Shown in pieces: positions 29,340-41,592 of a stretch of 64,000 nt of DNA. This DNA is from Halichondria panicea. Lineage: Eukaryota > Porifera > Demospongiae > Suberitida > Halichondriidae. The translations under genes were made by a program, and so were the position numbers. The DNA is taken from positions 1,175,001 to 1,239,000 of the forward strand of contig NC_087378.1 of NCBI RefSeq assembly GCF_963675165.1, written 5' to 3'. How positions within the stretch are numbered: the first letter of the stretch is position 1; the number at the start of each line of letters is the position of its first letter. The notes below the pieces were generated by a model that saw only the letters and a list, made by a program, of their open reading frames with translations, made no database searches and was not told the DNA's origin.

Positions 29340-31480
29340 CTAGATACTGATCATAAAACACTGTTTCTTGGTAATCAGTGACCAGTAGTATAAATAAAGT
29401 ACATTGAAAGCAGCTAACCCGATGCCAAAGATGGCCAGATGTGTTAGAATGAAGACAGGCACACACCAGAAGAGGTTGCTACAGGACGACTGTGAACCAG
29501 AGGACCTCTCTTCACTCATGTTAGCTGCTTCAGCAGCTGGCCTGTGCAATATTATATATTATACTGGGCAATTAAGAAATCAGAGCAATTGTACTGAAAC
29601 CTAAACCTCCTTAAAATCAAATGAAGAAACCTCTATGATCAATGCATTTGTTAACCAAAAGTATGCTAGAGAAGAATATAATATGTAGCAGAAACGTACT
29701 ACCGGATCTAGAAGCAAATGATAATTGTATTTACCTTTGAATGAAGTTTTGAGTGGTGGCTATTTCTTGTACAGGGGCTATGGTGTGAGGTACCTGTGGG
29801 GGGTCACTGCTGATCGGTGACTGCACAGGGGGTAAGGAGAAAATACAGATTAGTCACTGAACTGAGAATAGGAACACATCTCTAATTTGCTTGAAGCTCT
29901 GAAGATCTACCGTATAGCGCGAAAATTTCGAGGGGCTTGATTTTCGCTGTTTTCGTGGGTTAGCAATCCTACACGAAAATTAAGTCCACAAAAAAATTTG
30001 TTTTTACTTAGATTATCTGCTATAACGTGCAAAGATTAAAGACGTGGCTTCCGGTAAGCAGTCATCCCCCACGAACATTGTGCAACGAAATGCTTTAGAG
30101 GCCATTCCACGAAATATAAGTGCCTCAAAAATGTTGCGCTATACGGTATATGGCTGCTATATGCTATGCTATACTCACTTCAGATGGTGACTCATCCTCC
30201 TGTTGGCTATCAGAGCACGGTTTGAACGTTACTCCGTACCTATGAGAGAGAGAGGAGAAGGTTAACAAGAACTCAACACTATAATATTATTATAGTAGTC
30301 TCTGTTATACAACATAAGCCTTTAATTTATCTCGGGACATTTCTCGAGTGTACACAATCATGTGATTACATATTAAACACTTGTGCCTAAGAGGGTGACT
30401 CTTTCAAATACCGTATAGCGCGAAATTTTCGAGGCACTTATATTTCGTGGATTAGCCTCTAAAAGCTATTTCGTTGCACAATGTTCGCGGAATGACTGCT
30501 TACCGGAAGCCACGCCTTTAAATCTATGCATGCTATAGCAGGTAATTCAATTTTCGTGGACTTAATTTTCGTGTAGGATTCTAACCCACGAAATCCGCGA
30601 AAATTAAGCCCCTCGAAAATTTCGCGCTATACGGTAGACAGCTGAACCTGCATATGGCTACAATTAATGCTATGGAGTAAACACACCAACTACTTGTGTA
30701 CATGGAATGTAGGCAGCTGCATTGAAACCACACTAGCAGTGGACCAGTAAACCACAAGCACTCGAGAGAGATAAACAAATCATGAATAACAATCGACCCA
30801 CAAAACTGAATGATATCAGAATGGTATGCAAAATAAAGGACCCCACTAGTTTTCACAATCTGATAATTTTCTGACATTCTATAATACAACTAGACTGGAA
30901 ACCATTTTCCTTCTCTTGGGGAGAAAGGGATTGGCCAGCTGCCGTGAGTGCGTGAAGAGTCTCGCGCTCTTACAAGAATGTAAACGTTACGTGCCACCGC
31001 CCATGCTAACTATTACTGTACAAAATACTGCCTGCCTCGAGTATAAGTACATCTGGCGGTTTGTTTATCGAGGCTAAAGTAATATCACCCACGCATTACG
31101 TATTTTGTGGTTTGTTCTAATTGCATTCCAACGGGACAACTCTCAACATGGCAGCTTGCCAGTCTCTTTCTCCCCCTCAAAAAAGGAGTGGTTTCCAGTC
31201 TATAATACAACAACGTACATCGTCTCAGAGTCTGACATTTCAGGTTCTGAAACGGCACTAGCGAGCATCTCCACCAACTCCTCCTTGCTGCGGTTGTACA
31301 CCAGCTTCCCCTCTCCTCCTGGCACATCCACCCACGACTCTGCACACAACACAATGAGTGTTTACTACTATACTAGCACTATAGGCCATTGGTTGGTTTA
31401 GGTTTGCTAACACAATGGAACTGACCTTGCATTGGGCTAGGAGGGGGTGGAGGTTGTCCTCCACTTTCTTTACCTTCCAT
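29340..31480 (-). CDS. BNIP3: BNIP3/NIX-like mitophagy receptor
   Basis: Five exons: 31480-31426, 31339-31219, 30239-30179, 29820-29735, 29541-29340 (525 nt, 174 residues; human BNIP3 194). Near the N terminus, ESWVDVPGGEG corresponds to the family ESWVEL start; WVDV fits a WxxL/V LC3-interacting motif. A charged stretch SKEELVEMLASAVSEPEMSD follows, then Ser/Pro-rich sequence. The C-terminal membrane anchor PVFILTHLAIFGIGLAAF matches the BNIP3 anchor around its SH...GxG dimer motif (here THLAIFGIG). Expected on the outer mitochondrial membrane, promoting mitophagy or cell death. The family PEST and BH3-like parts are not clearly recognisable. Two inverted MITE copies sit in the introns on either side of exon 3. 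Divergent from KANSL3. Confidence 0.82.
29908..30148. mobile_element. MITE, TACCGTATAGCG family, copy 1
   Basis: About 241 bp with inverted ends TACCGTATAGCGCGAAAATT and, at the far end, the complement of TACCGTATAGCGCAAC. It lies in the BNIP3-like intron between exons 3 and 4. No coding capacity; possible TA target duplication. Confidence 0.85.
30409..30637. mobile_element. MITE, TACCGTATAGCG family, copy 2
   Basis: About 229 bp, highly similar to copy 1 over its full length but in the opposite orientation (shared internal GTGGCTTCCGGTAAGCAGTC and ACATTGTGCAACGAAAT). It lies in the BNIP3-like intron between exons 2 and 3. Confidence 0.9.
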
Positions 31481-31775
31481 TGTAGAAAAAGCTAAGTGTG
31501 ATTACTTCCAGATATTCTTTCTTCCGCGTTCTTGTGTGGTAGTGAGAGAAGAAGAGCAGTCAAGCAGTCAGAAAATTCTTCTCTCCAAATACTTTTTCCC
31601 ATTAATTGGAACAATTGGTTCAGTTCTAGGTCGCCCCTTAGTCGCCCTCATATATAGTCCAACACAAAAGGGGGCGGGGTGCGTGTGTGCACTAATTGGA
31701 AAAAAAGAAAACTACCTCCTACTAGTATCATCTTTCATGATCTGGACTTCCCTTCTCTCCTAACTATGGTTTAGA
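31481..31775. promoter_or_regulatory. Divergent promoter region, BNIP3-like/KANSL3
   Basis: 295 bp between opposing start codons. It contains a GC box (GGGGGCGGGG near 31670-31679), a TATATA run near 31650 and TTCCG elements. A shared promoter is likely. Confidence 0.55.
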
Positions 31776-34700
31776 ATGTCCACTGAGCCGATGGAGTGTG
31801 CTGACGAGGCAGGGACCTCCTCAACTGAACCTACTGATACAGTCTTACCACACCATCCTGTGAATGGAGACAGTGTCGACCTACCTTACAGAATATCCAT
31901 AGAGCACTGTTACTCGCGTTTAGTTCCCTTCAGAAGTTCACCACCACCATGCACACTGAGTCCGAACGCTTCTTTCCCAACTACGGTACTGTTTGAGAAC
32001 TGTATCACAGATACAAGCAAGCTGGAAGCCATCCATAGGAAGTGGGGTGGGAGGTTCTGTAAAGATAGGAAGAGGAGTGGTTATACAACGTCAACTATTA
32101 GCAATGGAATCTCGGACAATGTCAGGTATGTTTAATGACCTATTGTGTTAATCGATCACATGAATTATAGTTGAGCAATTACCCCATAATTGGGTTAACA
32201 CAAGTTACCATTCCCACAAATGTACCAAACTAGAGCACTAAAGTGCAAACCCTCGGCCGGCTGGTGACAAGATTATAAAAAACTAAAAGAGTGATATAAT
32301 GCAGTGCATGTAGTGATGTATGACTGAGCTGTCTAGCATGCACAAGCAGCAACTCAGACAGGAGCAATAAAACTAACCAGATGCTGAGTTTAGTGGTACA
32401 TAGATATAATTATATGCATGGATCACAGCAAAGAAGTCTGGAGTCTCAGAGAAGTATAGCTCCTGGAGTAGGACCCAGGAGTCTGCTACAGTAGGGTTAG
32501 GGTTAGGGTTAGGGTTAGCCAGTCACCTTTCTATTGTAGCGACCCTTTCCATCATTCCTGGTACGGGGTCACTTCAGCTGTAAATACGTAGGGTGCCTCG
32601 AATAAAGGCCGTGTGTAGTTAGTCTCTGGTAGTTAGCTGCCAACGTGCAAGTTCAAGCTTATGCTTTTGCTCGCTTTTATTTGACAACGAAGCTTTAACC
32701 CAAATTTAAAACTACTACCTTGTTGTGTTGAGGCTATCCATGGCATAAACACAGTGCTATTGCATCCAGGTGAGCAGACTCAGAATACGCAGACAGACTG
32801 ACTGACTACTATAGCCCGTGGCGCCGTCAATAAATCGAGAGATCATGTTTCCATTGTCTTACTCTCCCTGCATGTTTATATAGTGGCGCCGACGGTGAGG
32901 ATGTCACAGTGGATGTAGTGACTGTGGACCCTGTTCCAGATCTACCCTACGATGAAAAAAAGGTGAAAGTTCATGTCATTAAAATTCTACTGTATTACGT
33001 AAGAGATCCCAATTTACGTGGGATTCGGGATTCATGATTCTTGTTAGGTAATCACTTTACAATGTATGCTATTCGGCCACACCTTGTCACTCCTGAGACA
33101 GTTTCACATCCACCCCTGTCCCCACGTCTGGGTCACACAGACACAAACATGTACATGTATTGACATCTATGTACCACCCCACTCTTAGGTCGCACATTAA
33201 ATTAATAAGTACATTGTTTCCAGTTAACTATCCACGTCCAGTCAGGTAACTCTCCGTCATAGCCCACACACACATCTATACCCATTAATTTGTCGTCTAT
33301 GGTATGCAAATTGCTAAAAGAATTTCTCATTATATGCATCTCTTAACTGTCCCTTGAAATGTATATAATGCATGGCTGATCAGAGACTCAATATCTCCTT
33401 CTTCTCCACTCAGGTCAGCTCGATCATGATAGAGTGCTCTCGTCACATCAACCTAGTGAAGGTGCCAGCTGAGAATAGTGACCTCCTCCTCACCAGGGCC
33501 ATTCAGGAGGCAAGCTACCAGCGGAGGGTGTTGCTAAGACGAGTCGTAGAGATTCTCGAGGCTGACCATTTGGCAAGACTGACATTTACCAATGTATGTA
33601 GGACATTATTGTTACAACTTACGGTTGTATTTACAAGCATGGAGCATTCATTTTTAGTATTGCATAAACATTCATTCATACAACTTAATTCGTCTCACTC
33701 CCTGTAATTATTTGTTGGCATTATTGTATTGTGCAGGTTCCGTATGAGCCCGTCAAGAGGAGACTGAGCACTGACAAAGCTGCTAGGCAGTTCAGAAAGG
33801 CACTGGCTGACGTCCGTTGGGTAAGCAATCCTTTGTTTCTCTTCACTTTCACTAACAGTAGTACATACAGTACTCAACCACAACCCCTTACTCTCTCCCT
33901 CTTTCTTCCCCACTCTCCTTCTCCACTATCCCCAAATTTCTTCTCCACTGTTCCCATCCCACCATTCCAATATATGTCCTTAGTCGAGTTTGTACAGATC
34001 TCTAGCTCCATATATACATGTAGCAGTTGAAGATAGCACACATGCAATATACATTCACTGAACATTCACCACTTTAGGACACCAAGTTAATTCGTTACTG
34101 TCACGAGACTCTACTACAAGTGCTCAACGGAGATCTGCTGCCCATATACCTGGACATCCTGCAGGTACTCAAGGCCAAGTGCCCAGTGCTGGTGGAGAAC
34201 ATGATCCACTCGAGTGTGGGGCTGGTCGGGAACGAAGCATTTGGACTGCTGCTCAAGAGACCGTGGAATCCTGTAGTGGGACTGCATGCTGTAGAGAAAC
34301 AGGTACAGGGTCATCACACTTACAATGCACTATGTAGCTACTATATATAATAGCACTGCTGTCTCAATATTCAAAAGCTGTATTTGTAAAGTATCCACTG
34401 AATCATTTATTATAATAGCACCATACTTAGCTAACGTATATCTTCTAATTTATCGGACACTTTTCTGGGCAATTTTCGTTGTTCTAATACAGCGGATACT
34501 GTGTTGCTTTAATTTTACACATGTTTTTAATATCTGGGCTTTGACTATACCTAACCAAGCAACGTAGCGTTATAGCTAGAGTTCTGCAGTTAGACAGCTC
34601 ATAGCTAATGCAACTATTCAGTCGCACACTGTACTATCAAACTTAGCTAGCTCATATGCAGCTGCATGCTTGTTCTAATTATTCTAAACATCTCACGTGT

Positions 34701-37700
34701 GCTATAAAAAATTATACTCGGTAATTTCCAAAAATGTATTTGCTGTCCAATAAAAATATTTTCTAGTCAACTAATCATTTAGCCCCTCCCCTCTTTTAGG
34801 TGAGGTTTGACTCCGCCCCACTGTTTGTCACCCTCCCCTTCTCCACCACCGGACTGGGCGGACGACGAATGCGTATGCTCCAAACTCACCTCAGTGCGAT
34901 GGGCAAAGTCTATCCTGTCATGCTCTCTGAGAAGCTAATGGACTTGTCCAGAGGCACCTCTCTCACAGATACGGCCAGTGTGATAATGTCCGCCTCGATG
35001 ACTCGTGTTCAAGAGGTGGGCAGTGGGTGTTTATGTCTCGTTGAAATGCCTGCATGTCTGATAGAACTTGCGTATGTATATTTTAGGCGAGGGGAGGGTA
35101 TGATTAAGAGAGAGTTTTGTCTTCTTTGAGTGTATTTAATTTAGGTTAAATTTAGTTAGTAGCGGAGTGTATGACTTTAAATGTTTCATCTCAGTGTTTG
35201 CTATGTAGTGGAATTTTAAGTAGGAGCTGTGTTTAGTCTCTTTTGTAAGTAAGGCAATAAACCAGAAAGATCTTAAACACGTACCACCCAGCATGCTGCA
35301 CCTAATATTCAACTACCCCCAGCTCTTTCTCAGGCTTCAATTACTGCCAATGTGTGTTCACTTGGGTTTAGTTGGTGGTTTAGTTCGGAGTCTAATTAAA
35401 ACATGTTTGTACTGATAATTACACTGTCTAGTCATTGCTTCTATAGACAAGGCTGCTACTGAATGCATTTTGAATGGATTCTTTAATGGAATCACCAGCA
35501 TAATCACATGTATTACCTCACCATCACAACACCTGTGTACTCTACTAGCACCGCTGCAATAATGCTGAAAAGAGTCTCCTTGTATTTATATTAGTCACTT
35601 TGTACAGTGTATGTAGGCCGCCAGATTACATGATCACGCAGTTACATTCTACATGGTTTCTAATTATATTACGGAAGACATAACACTTTTTATTGTTTTT
35701 GTTCCTCCTGTCATAATTGAATCATAATTGGAGTGTGTATGTGACTCAGATGACATAATAATAGTTCCCCTGTAATAATGTCATCATGTATTCCTATCTC
35801 ATATCAGAATACGTACAATTCATTATATAATCACATGTATTGCCTCACCATCACAACACCTGTGTACTCTGCTAGCACCACTGCAAAATAATGCTGAAAA
35901 GAGTCTCCTTGTATTTATATTAGTCACTTTGTACAGTTTATGTAGGCCGCCAGATCACGCAGATAAATTCTACATGGTTTCTAGTTATATTACAGAAGAC
36001 ATAACACTTTTTATTGTTTTCGTTCCTATTCCTAATTGAGTCATATCGAGTATGTATGTGACTCTGATGACATATAGTTCCCCTATAATAATGTCATCAT
36101 GTCCCATATCAGAATACGTACAATTCATTATGTACTTGTCAGTCACGTACGTAGCCAAAAATTGTTGGTTACTGTGGTATTATTATATTTCTCTCCCCGT
36201 GCATGCAGCTGCAGGCCCAGTATCCATCCAGACCTATTGTACTCATTGCCTTCTCCATAGCTGGAAGAATTGCTGCCAAGGTAACACAGGTAGTAGGTGC
36301 TGGGACAATCCCTAGTGGTACATGACCACAACCACTTAAAGTACAAGCGGTTCCTTGCTCTAATTATTATTATGCCTAAGGGCATAGCTGCAGGAGGTAT
36401 TGTTTATCTTGTTTTTGCCAGTCCTCATCACTGGCTTGATTTAAGAAGGGCATTGTTACATAGTTATTGTCAGTCTCAGTTGCATGGGGGTCGTTGCAAT
36501 TTCTCCGGTTTTTTTCTTCTCGTAGATTGCTGAGCTGGAGGGGGTCAGCTGCATTGTGTCAATAGGACTTCCTGTGCAAGGCATCGACTCAAAATGGACG
36601 GTAAGTTAACTCAGTGGGAGTACCTACTCGTTTATTGTTAAGAGACTAAGATAAGATATGTCCCTCAATCTGTTTGTATGGAGTTCCTTACGTACGTACT
36701 AACTGCTTAGAAGTACGGTATAGACTTACCAGTAAAATGGTGTGTGACTTAATTAATTGTATGGTCAAAATATTAATTTTTTTCGTGGTCTTAATAGGTG
36801 GGTATACGTGTTGCATAACTCCTAGCAGATGTTATGGATCCACTCATTTCACAGATGTCTGCTTCTTAATTCTAATTTAATATCACTTTACTGGCAAGTG
36901 TGAATACCCAAATAGTTTTGGTTAGCTTACAAGAGCGTAATGATGTGTGAATATTCATTTTCTAACCAATGTTTTTGGCTCTGAAATATGTGGTAAGTAG
37001 ATAGCTAAAAATCACATTCCCATGCTGGTGGTAGTTGATGCATGCACCCACAGCTTTGTGTACATGTTCTAGTCTGGGAATTATAATTGCTTGTCTACCA
37101 GCTTGTTGCCCACCACCTGGCAATTGTGGTGCATGTACATAAGTGTGTACAAAACAGCCCATAGGCACATGCAGCTCACAAGGGAAGAGTTAGAGTTGTA
37201 CTATTTTCTGGTGTGCAATGTCAACTACTATATTGCACTACTTCAATTTAATTTGGGTCTCCTATATCAACTACTTTCGATTTAATTTGGGTCTAGTACT
37301 TAAAAAAGCCAGATGTTTGTGCACCACTCAAATTAAATTATATGGAAGTGTCAGATGATGATACCAACAGCACTTGTATGCCTCTGTGTTAGTGATAAAA
37401 CTTTTTTTTCTCATTAGTTGTGGCCACATCAGAACAACACAAATATCCAAACAACAGGCTAACACCAGCCACCAGCCACAATTGTATCACTGGGTCTGGG
37501 TGCTAGTTAAGTATTTAGTTTGATGTTCCTGTGTTTGTGTTTGTTTGAGCTGGCGTCTAGTCTGATACTAGTGAGATCTAGTGTTAGATAATGGTGCTGG
37601 CGGGCAAATTAGTTTGTACGTTAATGGTTTGTACGTTAATGGTTCCCCTCACTATTTGTCCCTCAAAGTAGTTATTGGATGCTTGCAGAAAATACTATTT

Positions 37701-40700
37701 ACATGCTGATAAAGTTTTTTCCCACAGATATAATAATTATACTGTAAGCTATAATTAGTGCACCATGCACAACTGGTGAATCCTATATTTCCAGTACGTT
37801 AATTAATTGTCATAGTAGGTATCAAATATCTCATTCCATCATATAAGTATTATTATCCAAGTTACTGGCCATGATGTAATATTTTCCATAAGGAGAGATT
37901 ATGCATGCGTAATTAAGTTATTGTGTGGCCCATAAGCTAATAGTTGTTACCTCCCTAGCACCCTTGATAAATGTTGTCAGTACCCACTAGACCCGCCTTG
38001 GTTTAAGTTCCTATTAGCAGCTGTCAGTTTGACGTACACTCTCTTGTGTTTATTTTTTAACAATTATGTCTAATAAATGTACGCCTCCCTTTGCCCAGGG
38101 AAATTATGTCTCCCTAACGTGTACATGTCTTGGTTCAAATTCTGTTTTGTTGTATTTGAAATATTACACGATACAATTTTCATTGATGTGTTACGTGATA
38201 GTGTTTAGAGATAAAAATATTGGTGTTCATAGAAAATAAAATACCACGCTACTTCATGGAATAAAATGTACGTACTGCCTTTGCAGCTCACTTGGAATTT
38301 GGGGGTAAATGTTAAAATGCAAAAATATACTGTAACTGTTAAAAACCACTTCACTTCTCTATCTAGGTCTTAACGTAACTGTTACACTTATCTCAACAAA
38401 ATATCATTTGCCCTAACTTCCAAGTGAGCTGCAAAGCACAGTATCTGGGCTGTTTTGTTAAAATGTTATTGTGGTTTATTTATACGAGGTATCAAATGTC
38501 TTCAAGGCACAATTCTTTCTGTCTTCAGCTTCTCAGATATCACGTTGTTTACTTCAAATTTCAGTTTTCTAAGGTTGCTGACATTTTTGAGGCCGGATCA
38601 GTTTAATGTTCTCTCAATGGATTAAGGCTCAGTTCTGTCTCTCCCCTCTGTGTGTCTGGCTAAGCAGTCTCTTTGTGTGTGTCTGGCTAAGCAGTCGCTG
38701 GCAATTAGCCCAACACAATTCAGTTTCTCTATGGCAACCAGAGGGTGATAGACAAAGAGCAAGCAAAGGCTTCTTCGTCTATAGACTCCATTAGTTGTAC
38801 TAGCCAGTGATACCTGTACTGGTTGGTGCTACCTATAGGTGGTATACAGTTGAGGTATATGCTACACTGTATCATAGAATAGAAATGGTATTGGCAGCCA
38901 AAGAATGAATGTTTGTTACGTTTTAAGTGGGGGAACTAATTATGTTTTCACATATTGCATTGCTCATCCATCTCATTCCGATAACTCCATATTTCTACGT
39001 ACTTATTGAATGTTGCACTTGTTAAACAATTTCTCCCTTTTCGCATTCTCTCTCCTTCAGATTAGCTGCGATCCTTTCAAAGATTGTAAGACACCTACTG
39101 TTTTCATAATTGGATCTGAGTCACCAGTGACATCGATGGAGTACTTGGAGGTATGTTTGTAGTTGTGTCTGGCATTATAATTATAAGCACTAGGGATTCG
39201 TATTAATTAGAGGATAAAAGTACTCCAGTAATTGTTTTGCTTCTCCTCAATTGAATAGTCATGGCTACCCCGATGTCAAAGTCAAATTCTCCCATGCGGT
39301 TTCTAAGCACTTATTATTACGTATGGTTTCAATTTAATTGGCTTGTGAAGTATAGTTTTCATACATTTTATATAAGAGCTTAATTGATCAGTCGCTAGTT
39401 GTTTTGTGACAGGTGGTTTCTGTGCATGTGTCCTCTACTTGTTTGTTACACGTGTTATGTAATTATTTTTCACACCTACACACTAAACTGATTGAGTGCA
39501 TGATGTCATGTTTATGAGGTCCTGTGTAGTCTACACATTGGGTGAAGGAACAATAGGAAGCATCACAACCTGTACCAATTTACTTTATTAGATTATAATG
39601 ACTGTTAGTCTCATAAAATTCATCAGATTAACCAATTTAATTGGTTTGCGGCTTGTACATGTTTTCTTGGTGGAGTGTTCTCACAATTCTTATCCAGTGT
39701 GGTTCCCCCAGTTATAGTAGCTATAACAATAGATGACAAGCACGCTAGGCTAACTGCATGTAATGCACGTAATGTGGTAGATTCCGTGGTAGGTTCACTC
39801 AATTATTCAAACTTCTGCTTAGCTTCAAGAGCTATATTTGAAGTATATGTGCCTATAATTAAATGGAAAAAGAATCCTTTAAAAGGCTATAATTAAAATT
39901 AGAGCACTTGTACATAGTTAGAGCTTCATCAGTTATGTCAGCAACGTTCTAAAGCAAGCAATTCTCTCGTTTAGCTGATTGAGTGGGTGGGTTGCTTTTA
40001 TTGTCATAATAATGCATTTTGAGCTAATTAATTAGTGCCAATAACAGTGCACAGGTGCTCTAGATCTGTACTTGCCCTAGTTGGCTTCGACACATTTCTT
40101 GTCATCATTATACTATTGCTAATAGCCCTGGGAAAGTTTCCGTGACAATAGCGTCCGCAAGCTACGTTGGTCACAATCAGTACCCAAGAGTTCCTGTGTG
40201 AAAGTTAATCAATTAATTGAATTTTCCCTTGCAGGAATTGCGATCTATTATGAAGTGTCCCACCAGTTTGGTTATCATTGGAGGAGGGGATGACCTGGTA
40301 AGGATGAACGATACCTGTGTATATCTCTATCTATGTACACATGCACAATTTAACATAATCAATAATTTTTCTGTAGTAGTACGTACGTAGCACAATTGTC
40401 TGTAGTACGTAACAAATGTAGAGCATTATTACATAACGTGTAATAGGTGCGACTGTCAGCAGAGGATAAGAGCACTGAGATTGTCTGTCAGAGCATTGTC
40501 GATCGCTGTATGCTGGACAAAGTATACGAATTCATTGTCTACATACTACCTTGTAGCTACCCAGAGGAGCAGACACGATTGGTGCGAAAACACAGAGGCT
40601 CCCTCACTGATGAGATAGGAAGTGCATTTCTCACCCCTGCTGTGGCGCAAAGTCCTATTCGATTGTGTTCACCTGTCGACGACGATGGTAAGAATCTGAA

Positions 40701-41178
40701 CTCTAACAACTCAAACACTTCACACAAGTACATGAAAAATGGCAGTAGACCTTCTCCCGCTGTTAGTAATCGCTCCACCCCCTCACCTGTCTCTCTCCTT
40801 AGTAAAAGACAACACTCCGAAACACCTATCGCAAAGAAGAGAGCCTTACAGACTCAATATCTTCCAAAAATAGGTCGGCCACGCTCTAAATCGATTTCTG
40901 ACACGATAAAGAAAGTACACCCTGTTCGACTAAGGTCCTGCAGCACAGATCAGGCACGATCCTCCACCAACAAGTTTAGCACTCTCACAGGTAGTCTTCT
41001 TAACTCAAATGCAAACAACTCTAATGTGTCTCCACCTGGTCTATTGAGTATTCCCCAAGCACACATGCAACCACTACCAATCACACCACCAAGAAATCCT
41101 TTTGCCGAAGATGTCCAAGGAAATACAAATATCAAGTTAGACCCAAAAACTATAAAACAATTGCAGAAAGGACGTTAA
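31776..41178 (+). CDS. KANSL3: KAT8 regulatory NSL complex subunit 3
   Basis: Subunit of the nuclear NSL histone acetyltransferase complex (with KAT8/MOF), acting at promoters of broadly expressed genes. Exons: 31776-32125, 32884-32962, 33414-33593, 33737-33820, 34078-34302, 34800-35015, 36209-36280, 36526-36600, 39061-39150, 40235-40297, 40447-41178 (2166 nt, 721 residues; human about 900). The middle has an alpha/beta-hydrolase-like fold: RPIVLIAFSIAGRIAAK (elbow region), VSCIVSIGLPVQGID, KTPTVFIIGSESPVTSMEYL and TSLVIIGGGDDLVRLS, ending near VDRCMLDKVYEF. The C-terminal 220 residues are Ser/Pro-rich with basic patches (KRQHSETPIAKKRA), probably disordered and nuclear. Large introns (32126-32883, 35016-36208, 36601-39060) hold repeats. 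Start chosen at the first in-frame ATG, matching the divergent promoter. Confidence 0.88.
32492..32518. repeat. Interstitial telomere-like repeat
   Basis: About 4.5 copies of TTAGGG inside KANSL3 intron 1. Confidence 0.95.
32537..32620. repeat. Dispersed repeat, copy 1
   Basis: Contains GGTCACTTCAGCTGTAAATA and GAATAAAGG. An inverted relative lies at 59481-59560 in the ferlin. No coding capacity; family unknown. Confidence 0.6.
34434..34756. mobile_element. MITE, ACCGTATATCTTCTAA family, degenerate copy
   Basis: About 320 bp in a KANSL3 intron, the reverse-complement relative of 49030-49428. The left end is CGTATATCTTCTAATTTATC; the right end is eroded (GCTGTCCAATAAA). Internal matches include GCAATTTTCGTTGTTCTAAT and CAACTATTCAGTCGCACACT. 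Confidence 0.8.
35503..36133. repeat. Tandem duplication of about 328 bp in a KANSL3 intron
   Basis: Unit 1 (35503-35830) and unit 2 (35831-36133) share most of their sequence in direct orientation, for example GCTGAAAAGAGTCTCCTTGT and ATCAGAATACGTACAATTCA, with several small deletions in unit 2. No reading frame is conserved between them. Confidence 0.9.
36601..39060 (+). other. Large KANSL3 intron
   Basis: A 2.46-kb intron between the exons ending SKWT and starting ISCDPFKD. AT-rich. I see no supportable gene, RNA or repeat array. The following intron 39151-40234 is likewise empty to my reading. Confidence 0.65.
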
Positions 41179-41592
41179 ATATTCCTAGCTCCCATTATAC
41201 ATTGTACAAGTGATAATAATTTATATAATTTATAAGAGGATCAAATGCATTGTGTAGTAATTATATAATTATAATAGATCATGTATATAATGAGAATAAA
41301 TGAATGCACGGAAAATAAAGCCGTATAAAAGTATAAAAGTATAAAGCCGTATAAAAGTAATTTGATTGTTCTATGCTTGAGTGTGGAGTCTTCGAATGAG
41401 TGGTTTTTCACTTTTACTGCGGTAGACACGCTTGCAAATACGATGGATATTCACTGTAAGAGATATAATTATAGAGTGTGATAAACAACCATCCATATAA
41501 AATTTGATCTACAGTGTTTAACAAATAAGCATACCAGCATGCATAAATCGTCTCTTGTTTTGTGTTCATGCCATGCACATGGAAGAGACTTA

